Assembly: GCF_026427595.1 (NCBI RefSeq)
Contig: NZ_CP101527.1
Coordinates: 1-64,000 of the forward strand
DNA length: 64,000 nucleotides
Source of the DNA: Alkalimarinus sediminis
GTDB lineage: Bacteria > Pseudomonadota > Gammaproteobacteria > Pseudomonadales > Oleiphilaceae
Direction of reading: 5' to 3'
This document shows, piece after piece, positions 50,274 to 58,977 of the stretch. The notes below the pieces were generated by a model. That model ran no database searches, was not told the DNA's origin, and saw nothing but the letters and a program-made list of their open reading frames with translations. The stretch's first letter is position 1. Every line of letters begins with the position of its first letter. Made by a program: the position numbers and the translations under genes.

Positions 50274-51218
50274 GTGGATACTCAACTGATATTGGCTGCG
50301 TTAGCCGAGTGCCGAGACGGCATTGTGATTACTGATGCCATCTCACCCAAAAACCGAATTATCTATACCAACAAAGCCTTTCAGGTGATGACCGGCTTTA
50401 GTGAATCAGAGCTTATAGACAAAGGTTCTCGCTTTCTCTTAGGCAATAAAACCAGACCCACAGCGGCAAAAGCGTTTAGGCAGGCGCTAGGCGAAGGGGC
50501 TCGGGTACAGGTAACAGTGAGTGCTATTTGTAAAGATGGCTCGCAAAAGTGGGTCGAAATAAGCGGTGGCCCATTTGAATATAATGGTGAAAAAAAGCGC
50601 TATTTCATCGGTACCTGTCGGGATGTCAGTGAGCGAGTCGAAGCGGTAGAAGCGTTAATGGCGTCAGAGATTAAGTTTGAAAAAACCGATGTTGAAGTCA
50701 AAGTATCAAGCTACGACACAGTAACCTCACTCTATAATCGGGGCTATTTTGAAGAGGTTGCAGAGCGTGAATGGATGGCGATGCTGCAAGAACATCGACC
50801 ACTCTCTGTATTCTTGATTGGTATTGAAAACTTAGCCAGGTTCAAAGAGCGCCAGGGTATTGAGGACTCGAATAAATTAATGGCAAATATTGCCTCGGCT
50901 CTGCGTCAGGTGTTTCGTCGAGGTATAGACTTAGTCGCTAAATATGATGATGAGCGATTTATTGTTATCTCAACCGGCATGGCGTGGGAAGAAGCAGAGT
51001 CCATGGCCGCGCGATTAGATGATGTGGTTGATAGAGAGCTCACACAAAACGTACCTACAGATATCAACCTAAATGGCTTTATCGGTGTCGCAACCCAAAT
51101 ACCTGAAGAAGGATTTCACGTAGATCACCTTATTGAAGCCGCTGAAAAAGCGTTATTAAAAGCATCAACGCACCCTGGTGCGTCAGTCGTGGTAGCAGAG
51201 AGTGACTGCGTGGCTTGA
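50274..51218 (+). CDS. LOV-like PAS protein with degenerate GGDEF domain
   Basis: 314 residues, start GTG 50274. The PAS domain (about 5-120) follows the LOV pattern (IIYTNKAFQVMTGFSESEL, then GSRFLLG, CKDGSQKW, YFIGTCRDVSER), but the photoactive Cys position of NCRFLQ is Ser (GSRFLL). The C-terminal GGDEF-type domain (about 147-305) has DDERF (225-229) in place of GGDEF and DTVTSLYNRGYF in place of DxLTGLxNRR. It is therefore unlikely to make c-di-GMP, and may be a sensor/binding protein. No EAL domain. It lies between ctaB and the DUF4123 gene; cotranscription is unclear. Confidence 0.82.
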   Translation: MDTQLILAALAECRDGIVITDAISPKNRIIYTNKAFQVMTGFSESELIDKGSRFLLGNKTRPTAAKAFRQALGEGARVQVTVSAICKDGSQKWVEISGGPFEYNGEKKRYFIGTCRDVSERVEAVEALMASEIKFEKTDVEVKVSSYDTVTSLYNRGYFEEVAEREWMAMLQEHRPLSVFLIGIENLARFKERQGIEDSNKLMANIASALRQVFRRGIDLVAKYDDERFIVISTGMAWEEAESMAARLDDVVDRELTQNVPTDINLNGFIGVATQIPEEGFHVDHLIEAAEKALLKASTHPGASVVVAESDCVA

Positions 51219-51303
51219 AAGCCACCTTCTAAACCCTGATAATACCCCACAATATATCGCTTTATGGATGAAGCGATAACGCAGTAACACACATGGAATA
51301 GTG

Positions 51304-52233
51304 ATGAACGAATACCCTTATGAAGCGATGGATGAGCTTCAATTTCACTCGTTGTGCTTCTCACAACCAGACCTCAACCTGTATGCGGTTATTGAAGGTG
51401 CCAAATCACCTGAAGGTTATCCAACCACAGGGGCGTTGATTTATACCTTAGAACAGCAACCTACCGCCCACCCCTTGCTTATCACACCAACCGATAATGG
51501 TTTACTTGATGTATCGCCTTGGCTAGTGGCAGTTAAGCCAGACACCCTGCTTTACCATTGGCTGATAGAGCATGCAGAAAATCACCCTTTTATTCTATTT
51601 TGGTCAACAGAAACCCTCGAAACTTTAGTGCCCTACATGGTTAATTTATTAACCGTTAAATCACCCAGCGGCGGCCCTTTGTATTTTCGATATTACGACC
51701 CGGCGGTTTTATCAGTGCTGATTAAGCATGGCTCCGATGACTCAATGGTTTCCAGGTTCGGCCCTGTGAGCGGAGTTGCCGCTCTATCTCAACGTCAGGC
51801 GCTATTTAAAGACACTGTCTGGAATGTCCGTTGGCTTGAAACAAAGGAAGAAGAGCCTGTTGCTCCGCCATCACCCGTGACATTAAGTGCATTGGAGTGG
51901 CAAGCGCTGTCTGAACTGCGGCGCAATATCAATATTAACCAGTTGATGGCTTATCTTAGCGCACAATACCCAAGCCACTTACTGAATGTCGATTCAGCCG
52001 TTATACATCAGTTTGTTAAGGTGTCTATTGAGAAAGGCGGTGCTTTTGGCTTTAAAACCCGAGGAGAGCTGGAACAGTGGCTTGATCTGCAACTCTATTT
52101 TGGTGATGGTTTTGAGAGTGAGTCGAGTTACTCATGGGCGAAGCCAATTCTCGATAACCCTCAATTAACGTCGAATGAAAAGCTACAAAAGCTCAACTTG
52201 TATTTAGACCAGTATCAGGCAAGGAGTGCCTAA
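51304..52233 (+). CDS. DUF4123 protein, putative type VI effector adaptor/chaperone
   Basis: 309 residues. The N-terminal 130 aa follow the DUF4123 pattern: LYAVIEGAK near the start, SPWLVAVKP, then FILFWSTETLETLVPYMVNLL and PLYFRYYDPAVL. The C-terminal part has a helical region ending LYFGDGFES...KPILDNP. DUF4123 proteins (e.g. VasW/Tap) bind a cognate effector and help load it on VgrG of the type VI secretion system. The stop overlaps the next gene's start (TAATG), strongly suggesting that the following protein is the cargo. ATG 51304 is preferred over GTG 51301. No VgrG, PAAR or T6SS structural gene is in the window. Confidence 0.85.
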   Translation: MNEYPYEAMDELQFHSLCFSQPDLNLYAVIEGAKSPEGYPTTGALIYTLEQQPTAHPLLITPTDNGLLDVSPWLVAVKPDTLLYHWLIEHAENHPFILFWSTETLETLVPYMVNLLTVKSPSGGPLYFRYYDPAVLSVLIKHGSDDSMVSRFGPVSGVAALSQRQALFKDTVWNVRWLETKEEEPVAPPSPVTLSALEWQALSELRRNININQLMAYLSAQYPSHLLNVDSAVIHQFVKVSIEKGGAFGFKTRGELEQWLDLQLYFGDGFESESSYSWAKPILDNPQLTSNEKLQKLNLYLDQYQARSA

Positions 52234-54371
52234 TGATTGATGTACCACTAGCCAGGCCTTTGGATAAGAAAGCCGTACAGGTTGCTAATCAGCGGCTTTA
52301 TCAACAGCATCCGCAACTGCAAGGCAAACTGTTAGACCCTGACAACCCTCAGCACCGAACCTATATGAACGACTGGCGCGAGATGTACGTTGAAGCAGGA
52401 GGCCCTTTAAAATCTGTTAATGCGTCCACAGACCAGCATGTTAATGACCCCGTTCAACCCTGTGATTGTGAGAGTCAGGTGCAGATAGTCGATATAGTGT
52501 ATGAACCATCGACTGACAGAATCTATCTTCTGGATGCCAATAATCTCAATGCCTGGATGAGTGAGATTCAGCTGCTCGATGATGTTATGCGCCCGGTTAT
52601 GGAGTGCAAAAATGAAGAGGAACTATTAGAGAAGAAGGAGGAGGCAGTTAAGCAGCTGGTTGCCCTAGGTATCAACCCGCCAACATCTGAATTTGGTGGT
52701 GGTGAGAGCAAAAAGCTAACAGAAATTGTGAGACTCAAAGGTAGTCGAAAGTACACTTATGTACGCTCTGAAAAAATGAAAGACCATGCTCGTAGTTACA
52801 GCTTGGAGACAGACGATCGCAACCGCAGCAAAGGCTATGACCCCAAAACCAAGCGGTTTAACTACAAAAAAATGGCCAAAAAGGTTCGTGAAGAGCTTAA
52901 TAAACCGGAGTTTAAGGTTAAATTTAAAGCAGACAACCTTCTTGAGCGGTTCGAAACCTATAACGAATTTCAAAAATTTATGAACCAGTTTGCTGATAGT
53001 ACCGAAAAGCAGTACTGGGTGGGTGATGACAGCACCGCTTACAATGTTACCGCAGAGGCGCAGTTTTTCCGGTTTTCATCAGGCGCAGCCTTTCACTCAG
53101 AATTAGACCCCGCAGAAGGTAAACTGTTGATCGCAGGGGGCACACATGCTGAGCTTTCATTTGCTGAGGGGCAAGCGAAATGCCAACGGCTGATTCCATC
53201 GAAAGAAGGGTTTCACTGTCAATTTGAGCTAAACAATACGCCTTGTGATCTTGGTTATTTCAGGCTCGACTTAAACCTGGTGTTAAGTGGCAATGCCGGC
53301 GCCAGTGCCAATTTAGGCGGTGCAATAGCATTTGAAATGGTCGACGGCCAACCTGCGATAAAAGGTGCACCAAGAAGCGAGCCGAATAAGTCCGGCAAAT
53401 TCAAATACGATCAGCTGTTGCGCGAAAAAGGTCATGTTCACGGCATAAATGCTGAAGCAGAGTTTTTTGCAGGCGTCACTGCAGGGTGTAAGGTCAGTAT
53501 CGCACTGCAGTGGCAGAGCCCAGAAGATAATCAAGAATTTGTGGTGCTAGCTGAGGCGGGTGCAGGTGTAGAGGTGGCGGCTGGGATTGGTGGTGAGGCT
53601 AATTTCAGTATAGAGTATGATGAAAAAACACAAAAATTTATTGTGCGGTTTGGTGCTGGTGTGGTTGCGGGTGTTGGAGCGACGGGTAAAGTGGATGCGG
53701 CTATAGAGGCTGGGAGTATTTACCAATTAGTGAAGTTTATTTACCATCAGCTGATGAAAGCGGAATTTTTAACCCCCGTTTTTATAGACGTTGATGATTT
53801 TGATTTTCTTCAAGGGGTTCTCGCCAAAGCGATTGCCTCGGGTAGTGATATTGTAGAAGAGTCGAAGGCCGTTATTCGTGATATATCTAGTTGGTGGGAT
53901 GAAATTCATCAGTCTAAGGCAGAGGCTCAAGGACTTGCAGAGAATATTTTAGGTGATAGTTCACTATTTAAGTTTGCAGCACCCATGGTAAAAGGCCGCT
54001 TCTTGGCTATTCTTTGTCGACGCTTCTTACTTTCGACGGAAAGCCGCCAAGAGCAAGCGATTATTAAATTATTAAGCTACACCCAATGCTTTACTGAATA
54101 TCATGAAATTCTTAAACACATGTCGGAGTCAGGCGCAGTTTTAACCTCAGGTGAGGCGAAAAATGCTGAAAATATGCTCAATCAAATATTAGATGGTGAA
54201 GAACAGATTCGTTTTCATACTTGGAAATATCGCTTGAAAAAGAGGCCAAATATTAATAGCCCGGTAGTAGCCTACGCTGCGCCTTGGCAAGCGAAACCTG
54301 TAGATGACGTTCGAATCGCCCAATTGAAGGCCGCAGAGAACAATTGCTATCAGCAAAGAATACTCGCGTAG
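52233..54371 (+). CDS. Putative type VI effector of unknown fold (cargo of DUF4123 protein)
   Basis: 712 residues, no signal peptide and no recognisable catalytic motif. Residues 1-100 include a Cys pair (CDCE near 77-80). 120-150 and 205-260 are charged helices. About 265-500 is rich in Gly, Ala and alternating beta pattern (NAEAEFFAGVTAGCKVSIAL; AEAGAGVEVAAGIGGEANFS; VRFGAGVVAGVGATGKVDAA). 500-712 is mostly helical (DDFDFLQGVLAKAIASG, KGRFLAILCRRFLL). The one-base overlap with DUF4123, the lack of export signal and the facing array of lipoproteins make a secreted antibacterial toxin the best hypothesis. The small-residue central part could be membrane-active, but that is conjecture. Confidence 0.6.
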   Translation: MIDVPLARPLDKKAVQVANQRLYQQHPQLQGKLLDPDNPQHRTYMNDWREMYVEAGGPLKSVNASTDQHVNDPVQPCDCESQVQIVDIVYEPSTDRIYLLDANNLNAWMSEIQLLDDVMRPVMECKNEEELLEKKEEAVKQLVALGINPPTSEFGGGESKKLTEIVRLKGSRKYTYVRSEKMKDHARSYSLETDDRNRSKGYDPKTKRFNYKKMAKKVREELNKPEFKVKFKADNLLERFETYNEFQKFMNQFADSTEKQYWVGDDSTAYNVTAEAQFFRFSSGAAFHSELDPAEGKLLIAGGTHAELSFAEGQAKCQRLIPSKEGFHCQFELNNTPCDLGYFRLDLNLVLSGNAGASANLGGAIAFEMVDGQPAIKGAPRSEPNKSGKFKYDQLLREKGHVHGINAEAEFFAGVTAGCKVSIALQWQSPEDNQEFVVLAEAGAGVEVAAGIGGEANFSIEYDEKTQKFIVRFGAGVVAGVGATGKVDAAIEAGSIYQLVKFIYHQLMKAEFLTPVFIDVDDFDFLQGVLAKAIASGSDIVEESKAVIRDISSWWDEIHQSKAEAQGLAENILGDSSLFKFAAPMVKGRFLAILCRRFLLSTESRQEQAIIKLLSYTQCFTEYHEILKHMSESGAVLTSGEAKNAENMLNQILDGEEQIRFHTWKYRLKKRPNINSPVVAYAAPWQAKPVDDVRIAQLKAAENNCYQQRILA

Positions 54372-54399
54372 GGCTCAATATCACAAAGCCTAAAATAGT

Positions 54400-54429
54400 G
54401 GATTCCGGCCAAAAACACGCCGGAGTGAC
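54400..54429. repeat. Fragment resembling the dRS3-type dispersed repeat
   Basis: TGGATTCCGGCC, a short spacer and GCCGGAGTGAC form an imperfect inverted repeat like the end of the element at 16630-16746. It lies in the 89-base gap between the convergent effector gene and the SUMF1 array and could also act as a bidirectional hairpin. Confidence 0.4.
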
Positions 54430-54460
54430 TGTTGCGTAATTATCCGGCTTTCATGTTCCG

Positions 54461-55360
54461 CTAATTTATGCGCTTTTTGATATTCACAACACACCGTAAG
54501 CCGACATAGTCTGCTTTATCGGGTTCGACTGAGTCGCGCCGAATCGTTAAGGTAAAACGACTTGAGGAGGCATTACTGCCGCCGCGAATGACCTTTTTTT
54601 GGCCCGTATCGGGGCCTTGAGGGTTTTGCTCAGGTGAGTGTTGATAATAGCCTTCAGCGTACCAGTCTTTGGTATATTCGGGAACATTGCCGGATATATG
54701 ATGAAGCCCTAAAGGATTCGAGGGATAAAAATCGCCTCTAACCGGATGCTTTTGAGAGACATGCCAGCCTTTGATGTTAGAGCCATTGCGGTCAATCATT
54801 CCATCATTCGTGCCAAATGGTACATTCAGCCCCCGACTTCGAGCCGCATATTCCCACTGCGCTTCGGTGGGCATATCAAAGGCCAAGCCACTCTGCTTGG
54901 CCAACCAGTCGCAAAAGGCTTTAGCCTCATACCAATTGGGCATATAAGCGGGGATATTAGGCCGGTGGAAGCGCTTACCTTCCTTAAAAATAGGTCGATT
55001 AGTCGCTCGACTAAACGTATCAAATTCTTCCCAGGTGACTTCATATTTATTGATTGAAAAACTATCAAGGGTCACCCTATGCAGAAAATCATCGTCTTTG
55101 TCAGAGCTCCAGTGGGCTAAGAATTGGCTACCATCACTGTTGCGCTCTAGCTTACCGAAGTCCCCCATGATAAAACTGCCGCCTTTGACAAAGACCATAT
55201 TATCAAGGGTTTGTTGGATTACCCGTTTAATATCTGACTCTAAGGTTGGCGCATCGTCAGAGGGTGATTGACAGGCAGAAATCAGCCCTGATAGAGCTAA
55301 AATGGATGATAGTAAATGGTTGCGTGTTGGCATGATCATAATTTGATTGAGTCTATGCAT
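54461..55360 (-). CDS. SUMF1-domain lipoprotein, copy 8 (last of operon)
   Basis: 299 residues from ATG 55360 (the frame is open further, but this ATG matches the other copies). Lipobox LISAC with Cys30. Block 1 is RPIFKEGKRFHRPNIPAYMP; block 2 has KGWHVSQKHPVRGDFYPSNP and GNVPEYTKDWYAEGYYQ. It is almost identical to copy 4 (3616 bp = 4 x 904 away), including VKGG rather than VEGG at the domain start. The tail differs from all others (NIKKRIN instead of NNP.PIH), as expected where the array ends. Convergent with the putative effector gene, 89 bases away. Confidence 0.88.
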   Translation of the reverse strand: MHRLNQIMIMPTRNHLLSSILALSGLISACQSPSDDAPTLESDIKRVIQQTLDNMVFVKGGSFIMGDFGKLERNSDGSQFLAHWSSDKDDDFLHRVTLDSFSINKYEVTWEEFDTFSRATNRPIFKEGKRFHRPNIPAYMPNWYEAKAFCDWLAKQSGLAFDMPTEAQWEYAARSRGLNVPFGTNDGMIDRNGSNIKGWHVSQKHPVRGDFYPSNPLGLHHISGNVPEYTKDWYAEGYYQHSPEQNPQGPDTGQKKVIRGGSNASSSRFTLTIRRDSVEPDKADYVGLRCVVNIKKRIN

Positions 55361-55361
55361 A

Positions 55362-56264
55362 TTATCGATGGATAGGTGTTGGATTGTTGACAACACACCG
55401 TAAGCCGACATAGTCGGCTTTATCGGGTTCGACAGAGTCCCGGTTAACCACTAAATTAAATCGACTTGAGGAATCATAGCTCCCGCCGCGAATGACCTTT
55501 TTAACGCCAGTTATAGGGCCTTGAGGGTTTAGCTCAGGTGAGTGTTGGTAATAGTCTTCAGCGTACCAATCCTTAACATATTCGCTAACGTTGCCTGACA
55601 TATGGTGTAGCCCAAGCGGGTTAGGCGGATAGTAATCACCAACCATCGCATGTTTAGGGTCATCATTCCAGCCGCTGATATTAGAGCCATTTCTATCAAT
55701 CATGCCATCGTTCGTCGCAAAGGGTACATTTAGCCCTCTACTACGAGCGGCATACTCCCACTGCGCCTCGGTCGGCATATCAAAGGCCAAACCAGTTTGC
55801 TTGGCCAACCAATCACAATAGGCTTTGGCTTCATTCCAATTAGGCATAAACGCAGGTATTTGTGGTTTGTGGAACCATAAACCGTCTTCATATAGTTGCC
55901 GATTAGTCGCTCGGCTAAAGGTATCAAACTCCTCCCAAGTGACCTCATATTTGTTGATCGAGAAACTATCAAGGGTCACCCTATGCAGAAAGTCATCGTC
56001 TTTGTCAGAGCTCCAGTGGGCTAAGAATTGGCTACCATCACTGTTACGCTCTAGCTTACCGAAGTCCCCCATGATAAAACTGCCGCCTTCGACAAAGACC
56101 ATATTATCAAGTGTTTGTTGGATTACCCGTTTAATATCTGACTCTAAGGTTGGTGCATCGTCAGAGGGTGACTGACAGGCAGAGAGCAGCCCGGATAGAG
56201 CTAAAATGGACGATAGTAAATGGTTGCGTGTTGGCATGATCATAATTTGATTGAGTCTATGCAT
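55362..56264 (-). CDS. SUMF1-domain lipoprotein, copy 7
   Basis: 300 residues. Lipobox LLSAC, Cys30 followed by Gln. Block 1 is RQLYEDGLWFHKPQIPAFMP with NWNEAKAYCDW, shared only with copy 2. Block 2 is SGWNDDPKHAMVGDYYPPNP with GNVSEYVKDWYAEDYYQ and PITGVKKVIRGGSYDSSSRF; the variable residues partly match copy 2 (SGWYDDPKHAATGDYY). Ends NNPTPIHR. Confidence 0.88.
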   Translation of the reverse strand: MHRLNQIMIMPTRNHLLSSILALSGLLSACQSPSDDAPTLESDIKRVIQQTLDNMVFVEGGSFIMGDFGKLERNSDGSQFLAHWSSDKDDDFLHRVTLDSFSINKYEVTWEEFDTFSRATNRQLYEDGLWFHKPQIPAFMPNWNEAKAYCDWLAKQTGLAFDMPTEAQWEYAARSRGLNVPFATNDGMIDRNGSNISGWNDDPKHAMVGDYYPPNPLGLHHMSGNVSEYVKDWYAEDYYQHSPELNPQGPITGVKKVIRGGSYDSSSRFNLVVNRDSVEPDKADYVGLRCVVNNPTPIHR

Positions 56265-56265
56265 A

Positions 56266-57168
56266 TTATCGATGGATAGGTGTTGGATTGTTGACTACAC
56301 ACCGTAAGCCGACATAGTCGGCTTTATCGGGTTCGACAGAGTCTCGATTAATCACCAAATTAAACCGGCTTGAAGAGGCATTACTCCCTCCGCGAATGAC
56401 TTTTTTAACACCAGTTGTAGGGCCTTGTGGGTTTAGTTCAGGCGAGTGTTGATAGTAGTCTTCTGCGTACCAATCTTTTACATACTCAGCAACATTGCCA
56501 GACATATGGTGAAGCCCTAATGGGTTCGCTGGGTAATAATCACCTGCAACAGGGTCGACCTCCAAATCATAAAATCCGCTAATATTAGAGCCATTGCGGT
56601 CAATCATTCCATCATTCGTGCCAAACGGTACATTCAGCCCCCGACTTCGAGCCGCATATTCCCACTGCGCTTCGGTGGGCATATCAAAGGCCAAGCCACT
56701 CTGCTTGGCCAACCAGTCGCAAAAGGCTTTAGCCTCATACCAATTGGGCATATAAGCGGGGATATTAGGCCGGTGGAAGCGCTTACCTTCCTTAAAAATA
56801 GGTCGATTAGTCGCTCGACTAAACGTATCAAATTCTTCCCAGGTGACTTCATATTTATTGATTGAAAAACTATCAAGGGTCACTCTATGCAGAAAATCAT
56901 CGTCTTTGTCAGAGCTCCAGTGGGCTAAGAATTGGCTACCATCACTGTTGCGCTCTAGCTTACCGAAGTCCCCCATGATAAAACTGCCGCCTTCGACAAA
57001 GACGATATTATCAAGGGTTTGTTGGGTTACCCGTTCAATATCTGACTCTAAGGTTGGGGTATCATCAGAGGGTGACTGACAGGCAGAAATCAGCCCTGAT
57101 AGAACTAAAATAGACAATAGAAGATGGTAGCGTTTTGGCATGATTATAATTTTATTGAAGCTGTGCAT
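56266..57168 (-). CDS. SUMF1-domain lipoprotein, copy 6
   Basis: 300 residues. It has the alternative signal peptide MHSFNKIIIMPKRYHLLLSI also used by copy 3, but block 1 is the RPIFKEGKRFHRP type of copies 4 and 8. Block 2 (SGFYDLEVDPVAGDYYPANP) is found in no other copy. The domain begins IVFVEGG rather than MVFVEGG. Ends NNPTPIHR. This is the clearest chimera of the array. Confidence 0.88.
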   Translation of the reverse strand: MHSFNKIIIMPKRYHLLLSILVLSGLISACQSPSDDTPTLESDIERVTQQTLDNIVFVEGGSFIMGDFGKLERNSDGSQFLAHWSSDKDDDFLHRVTLDSFSINKYEVTWEEFDTFSRATNRPIFKEGKRFHRPNIPAYMPNWYEAKAFCDWLAKQSGLAFDMPTEAQWEYAARSRGLNVPFGTNDGMIDRNGSNISGFYDLEVDPVAGDYYPANPLGLHHMSGNVAEYVKDWYAEDYYQHSPELNPQGPTTGVKKVIRGGSNASSSRFNLVINRDSVEPDKADYVGLRCVVNNPTPIHR

Positions 57169-57169
57169 A

Positions 57170-58072
57170 TTATTGATGGATAGGCGCTGGATTATTAATT
57201 ACACACCGTAAGCCGACATAGTCGGCTTTATCGGGTTCGACGGCATGACGTCGTATAGTCATGTTAAAGCGGCTAGAGGATGCGTTACTGCCACCCCGTA
57301 CTGTTTTTTTAACACCAGTTTTAGGGCCTTGGGGATTTATCTCAGGAGAATGTTGGTAATAGTCTTCTAAATACCAATCCTTAACATACTCGTCTATGTT
57401 GCCGGACATATGATGAAGCCCTAACGGGTTGGGAGGGTAGTAGTCGCCTCTTACAGGGTGCTTTTGAGAGTCGCTCCCGCCTTTAATGTTAGAGCCGTTA
57501 AAGTCAATCAATCCATCATTCGTCGCAAACGGTACGTTGAGCCCTCTGCTGCGAGCCGCATACTCCCACTGCGCCTCAGTCGGCATATCAAAGGCCAAGC
57601 CACTCTGCTCGGCTAACCAGTCACAATAGGCTTTAGCCTCATACCAGTTAGGCATATAAGCGGGGACCTCCGCTAGGTGGAACCATTTACCGGCTTTAAA
57701 AATAGGTCGATTAGTCGCTCGACTAAACGTATCAAATTCTTCCCAGGTGACTTCATATTTATTGATTGAAAAACTATCAAGGGTCACTCTATGCAGAAAA
57801 TCATCGTCTTTGTCAGAGCTCCAGTGGGCTAAGAATTGACTACCATCACTGTTACGCTCTAGCTTACCGAAGTCCCCCATGATAAAACTGCCGCCTTCGA
57901 CAAAGACCATATTATCAAGTGTTTGTTGGATTACCCGTTTAATATCTGACTCTAAGGTTGGTGCATCGTCAGAGGGTGACTGACAGGCAGAGAGCAGCCC
58001 GGATAGAGCTAAAATGGACGATAGTAAATGGTTGCGTGTTGGCATGATCATAATTTGATTGAGTCTATGCAT
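57170..58072 (-). CDS. SUMF1-domain lipoprotein, copy 5
   Basis: 300 residues with the MHRLNQIMIMPTRNHLL signal peptide. Blocks 1 and 2 (RPIFKAGKWFHLAEVPAYMP; KGGSDSQKHPVRGDYYPPNP, GNIDEYVKDWYLEDYYQ, GVKKTVRGG, MTIRRHAVEP) and the tail NNPAPIHQ are nearly identical to copy 1, 3616 bp (4 x 904) away. From about residue 31 onward it is close to a duplicate of copy 1 with a different signal peptide. Confidence 0.88.
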   Translation of the reverse strand: MHRLNQIMIMPTRNHLLSSILALSGLLSACQSPSDDAPTLESDIKRVIQQTLDNMVFVEGGSFIMGDFGKLERNSDGSQFLAHWSSDKDDDFLHRVTLDSFSINKYEVTWEEFDTFSRATNRPIFKAGKWFHLAEVPAYMPNWYEAKAYCDWLAEQSGLAFDMPTEAQWEYAARSRGLNVPFATNDGLIDFNGSNIKGGSDSQKHPVRGDYYPPNPLGLHHMSGNIDEYVKDWYLEDYYQHSPEINPQGPKTGVKKTVRGGSNASSSRFNMTIRRHAVEPDKADYVGLRCVINNPAPIHQ

Positions 58073-58073
58073 A

Positions 58074-58976
58074 TTATCGATGGATAGGTGTTGGATTGTT
58101 GACTACACACCGTAAGCCGACATAGTCGGCTTTATCGGGTTCGACTGAGTCGCGCCGAATCGTTAAGGTAAAACGACTTGAGGAGGCATTACTGCCGCCG
58201 CGAATGACCTTTTTTTGGCCCGTATCGGGGCCTTGAGGGTTTTGCTCAGGTGAGTGTTGATAATAGCCTTCAGCGTACCAGTCTTTGGTATATTCGGGAA
58301 CATTGCCGGATATATGATGAAGCCCTAAAGGATTCGAGGGATAAAAATCGCCTCTAACCGGATGCTTTTGAGAGACATGCCAGCCTTTGATGTTAGAGCC
58401 ATTGCGGTCAATCATTCCATCATTCGTGCCAAATGGTACATTCAGCCCCCGACTTCGAGCCGCATATTCCCACTGCGCTTCGGTGGGCATATCAAAGGCC
58501 AAGCCACTCTGCTTGGCCAACCAGTCGCAAAAGGCTTTAGCCTCATACCAATTGGGCATATAAGCGGGGATATTAGGCCGGTGGAAGCGCTTACCTTCCT
58601 TAAAAATAGGTCGATTAGTCGCTCGGCTAAACGTATCAAATTCTTCCCAGGTGACTTCATATTTATTGATTGAAAAACTATCAAGGGTCACTCTATGCAG
58701 AAAATCATCGTCTTTGTCAGAGCTCCAGTGGGCTAAGAATTGGCTACCATCACTGTTGCGCTCTAGCTTACCGAAGTCCCCCATGATAAAACTGCCGCCT
58801 TTGACAAAGACCATATTATCAAGGGTTTGTTGGATTACCCGTTCAATATCTGACTCTAAGATTGGCGCATCGTCAGAGGGTGATTTACAGGCAGAAATCA
58901 GCCCTGATAGAGCTAAAATGGACGATAGTAAATGGTTGCGTGTTGGCATGATCATAATTTGATTGAGTCTATGCAT
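58074..58976 (-). CDS. SUMF1-domain lipoprotein, copy 4
   Basis: 300 residues. Near-duplicate of copy 8 along most of its length, with the same KGWHVSQKHPVRGDF / VPEYTKDWYAEGYYQ block. The residue after the lipobox Cys is Lys instead of Gln, and the acidic spacer reads APILESDIE. Neither change puts Asp at position +2, so outer-membrane sorting remains likely. Ends NNPTPIHR. Confidence 0.88.
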   Translation of the reverse strand: MHRLNQIMIMPTRNHLLSSILALSGLISACKSPSDDAPILESDIERVIQQTLDNMVFVKGGSFIMGDFGKLERNSDGSQFLAHWSSDKDDDFLHRVTLDSFSINKYEVTWEEFDTFSRATNRPIFKEGKRFHRPNIPAYMPNWYEAKAFCDWLAKQSGLAFDMPTEAQWEYAARSRGLNVPFGTNDGMIDRNGSNIKGWHVSQKHPVRGDFYPSNPLGLHHISGNVPEYTKDWYAEGYYQHSPEQNPQGPDTGQKKVIRGGSNASSSRFTLTIRRDSVEPDKADYVGLRCVVNNPTPIHR

Positions 58977-58977
58977 A

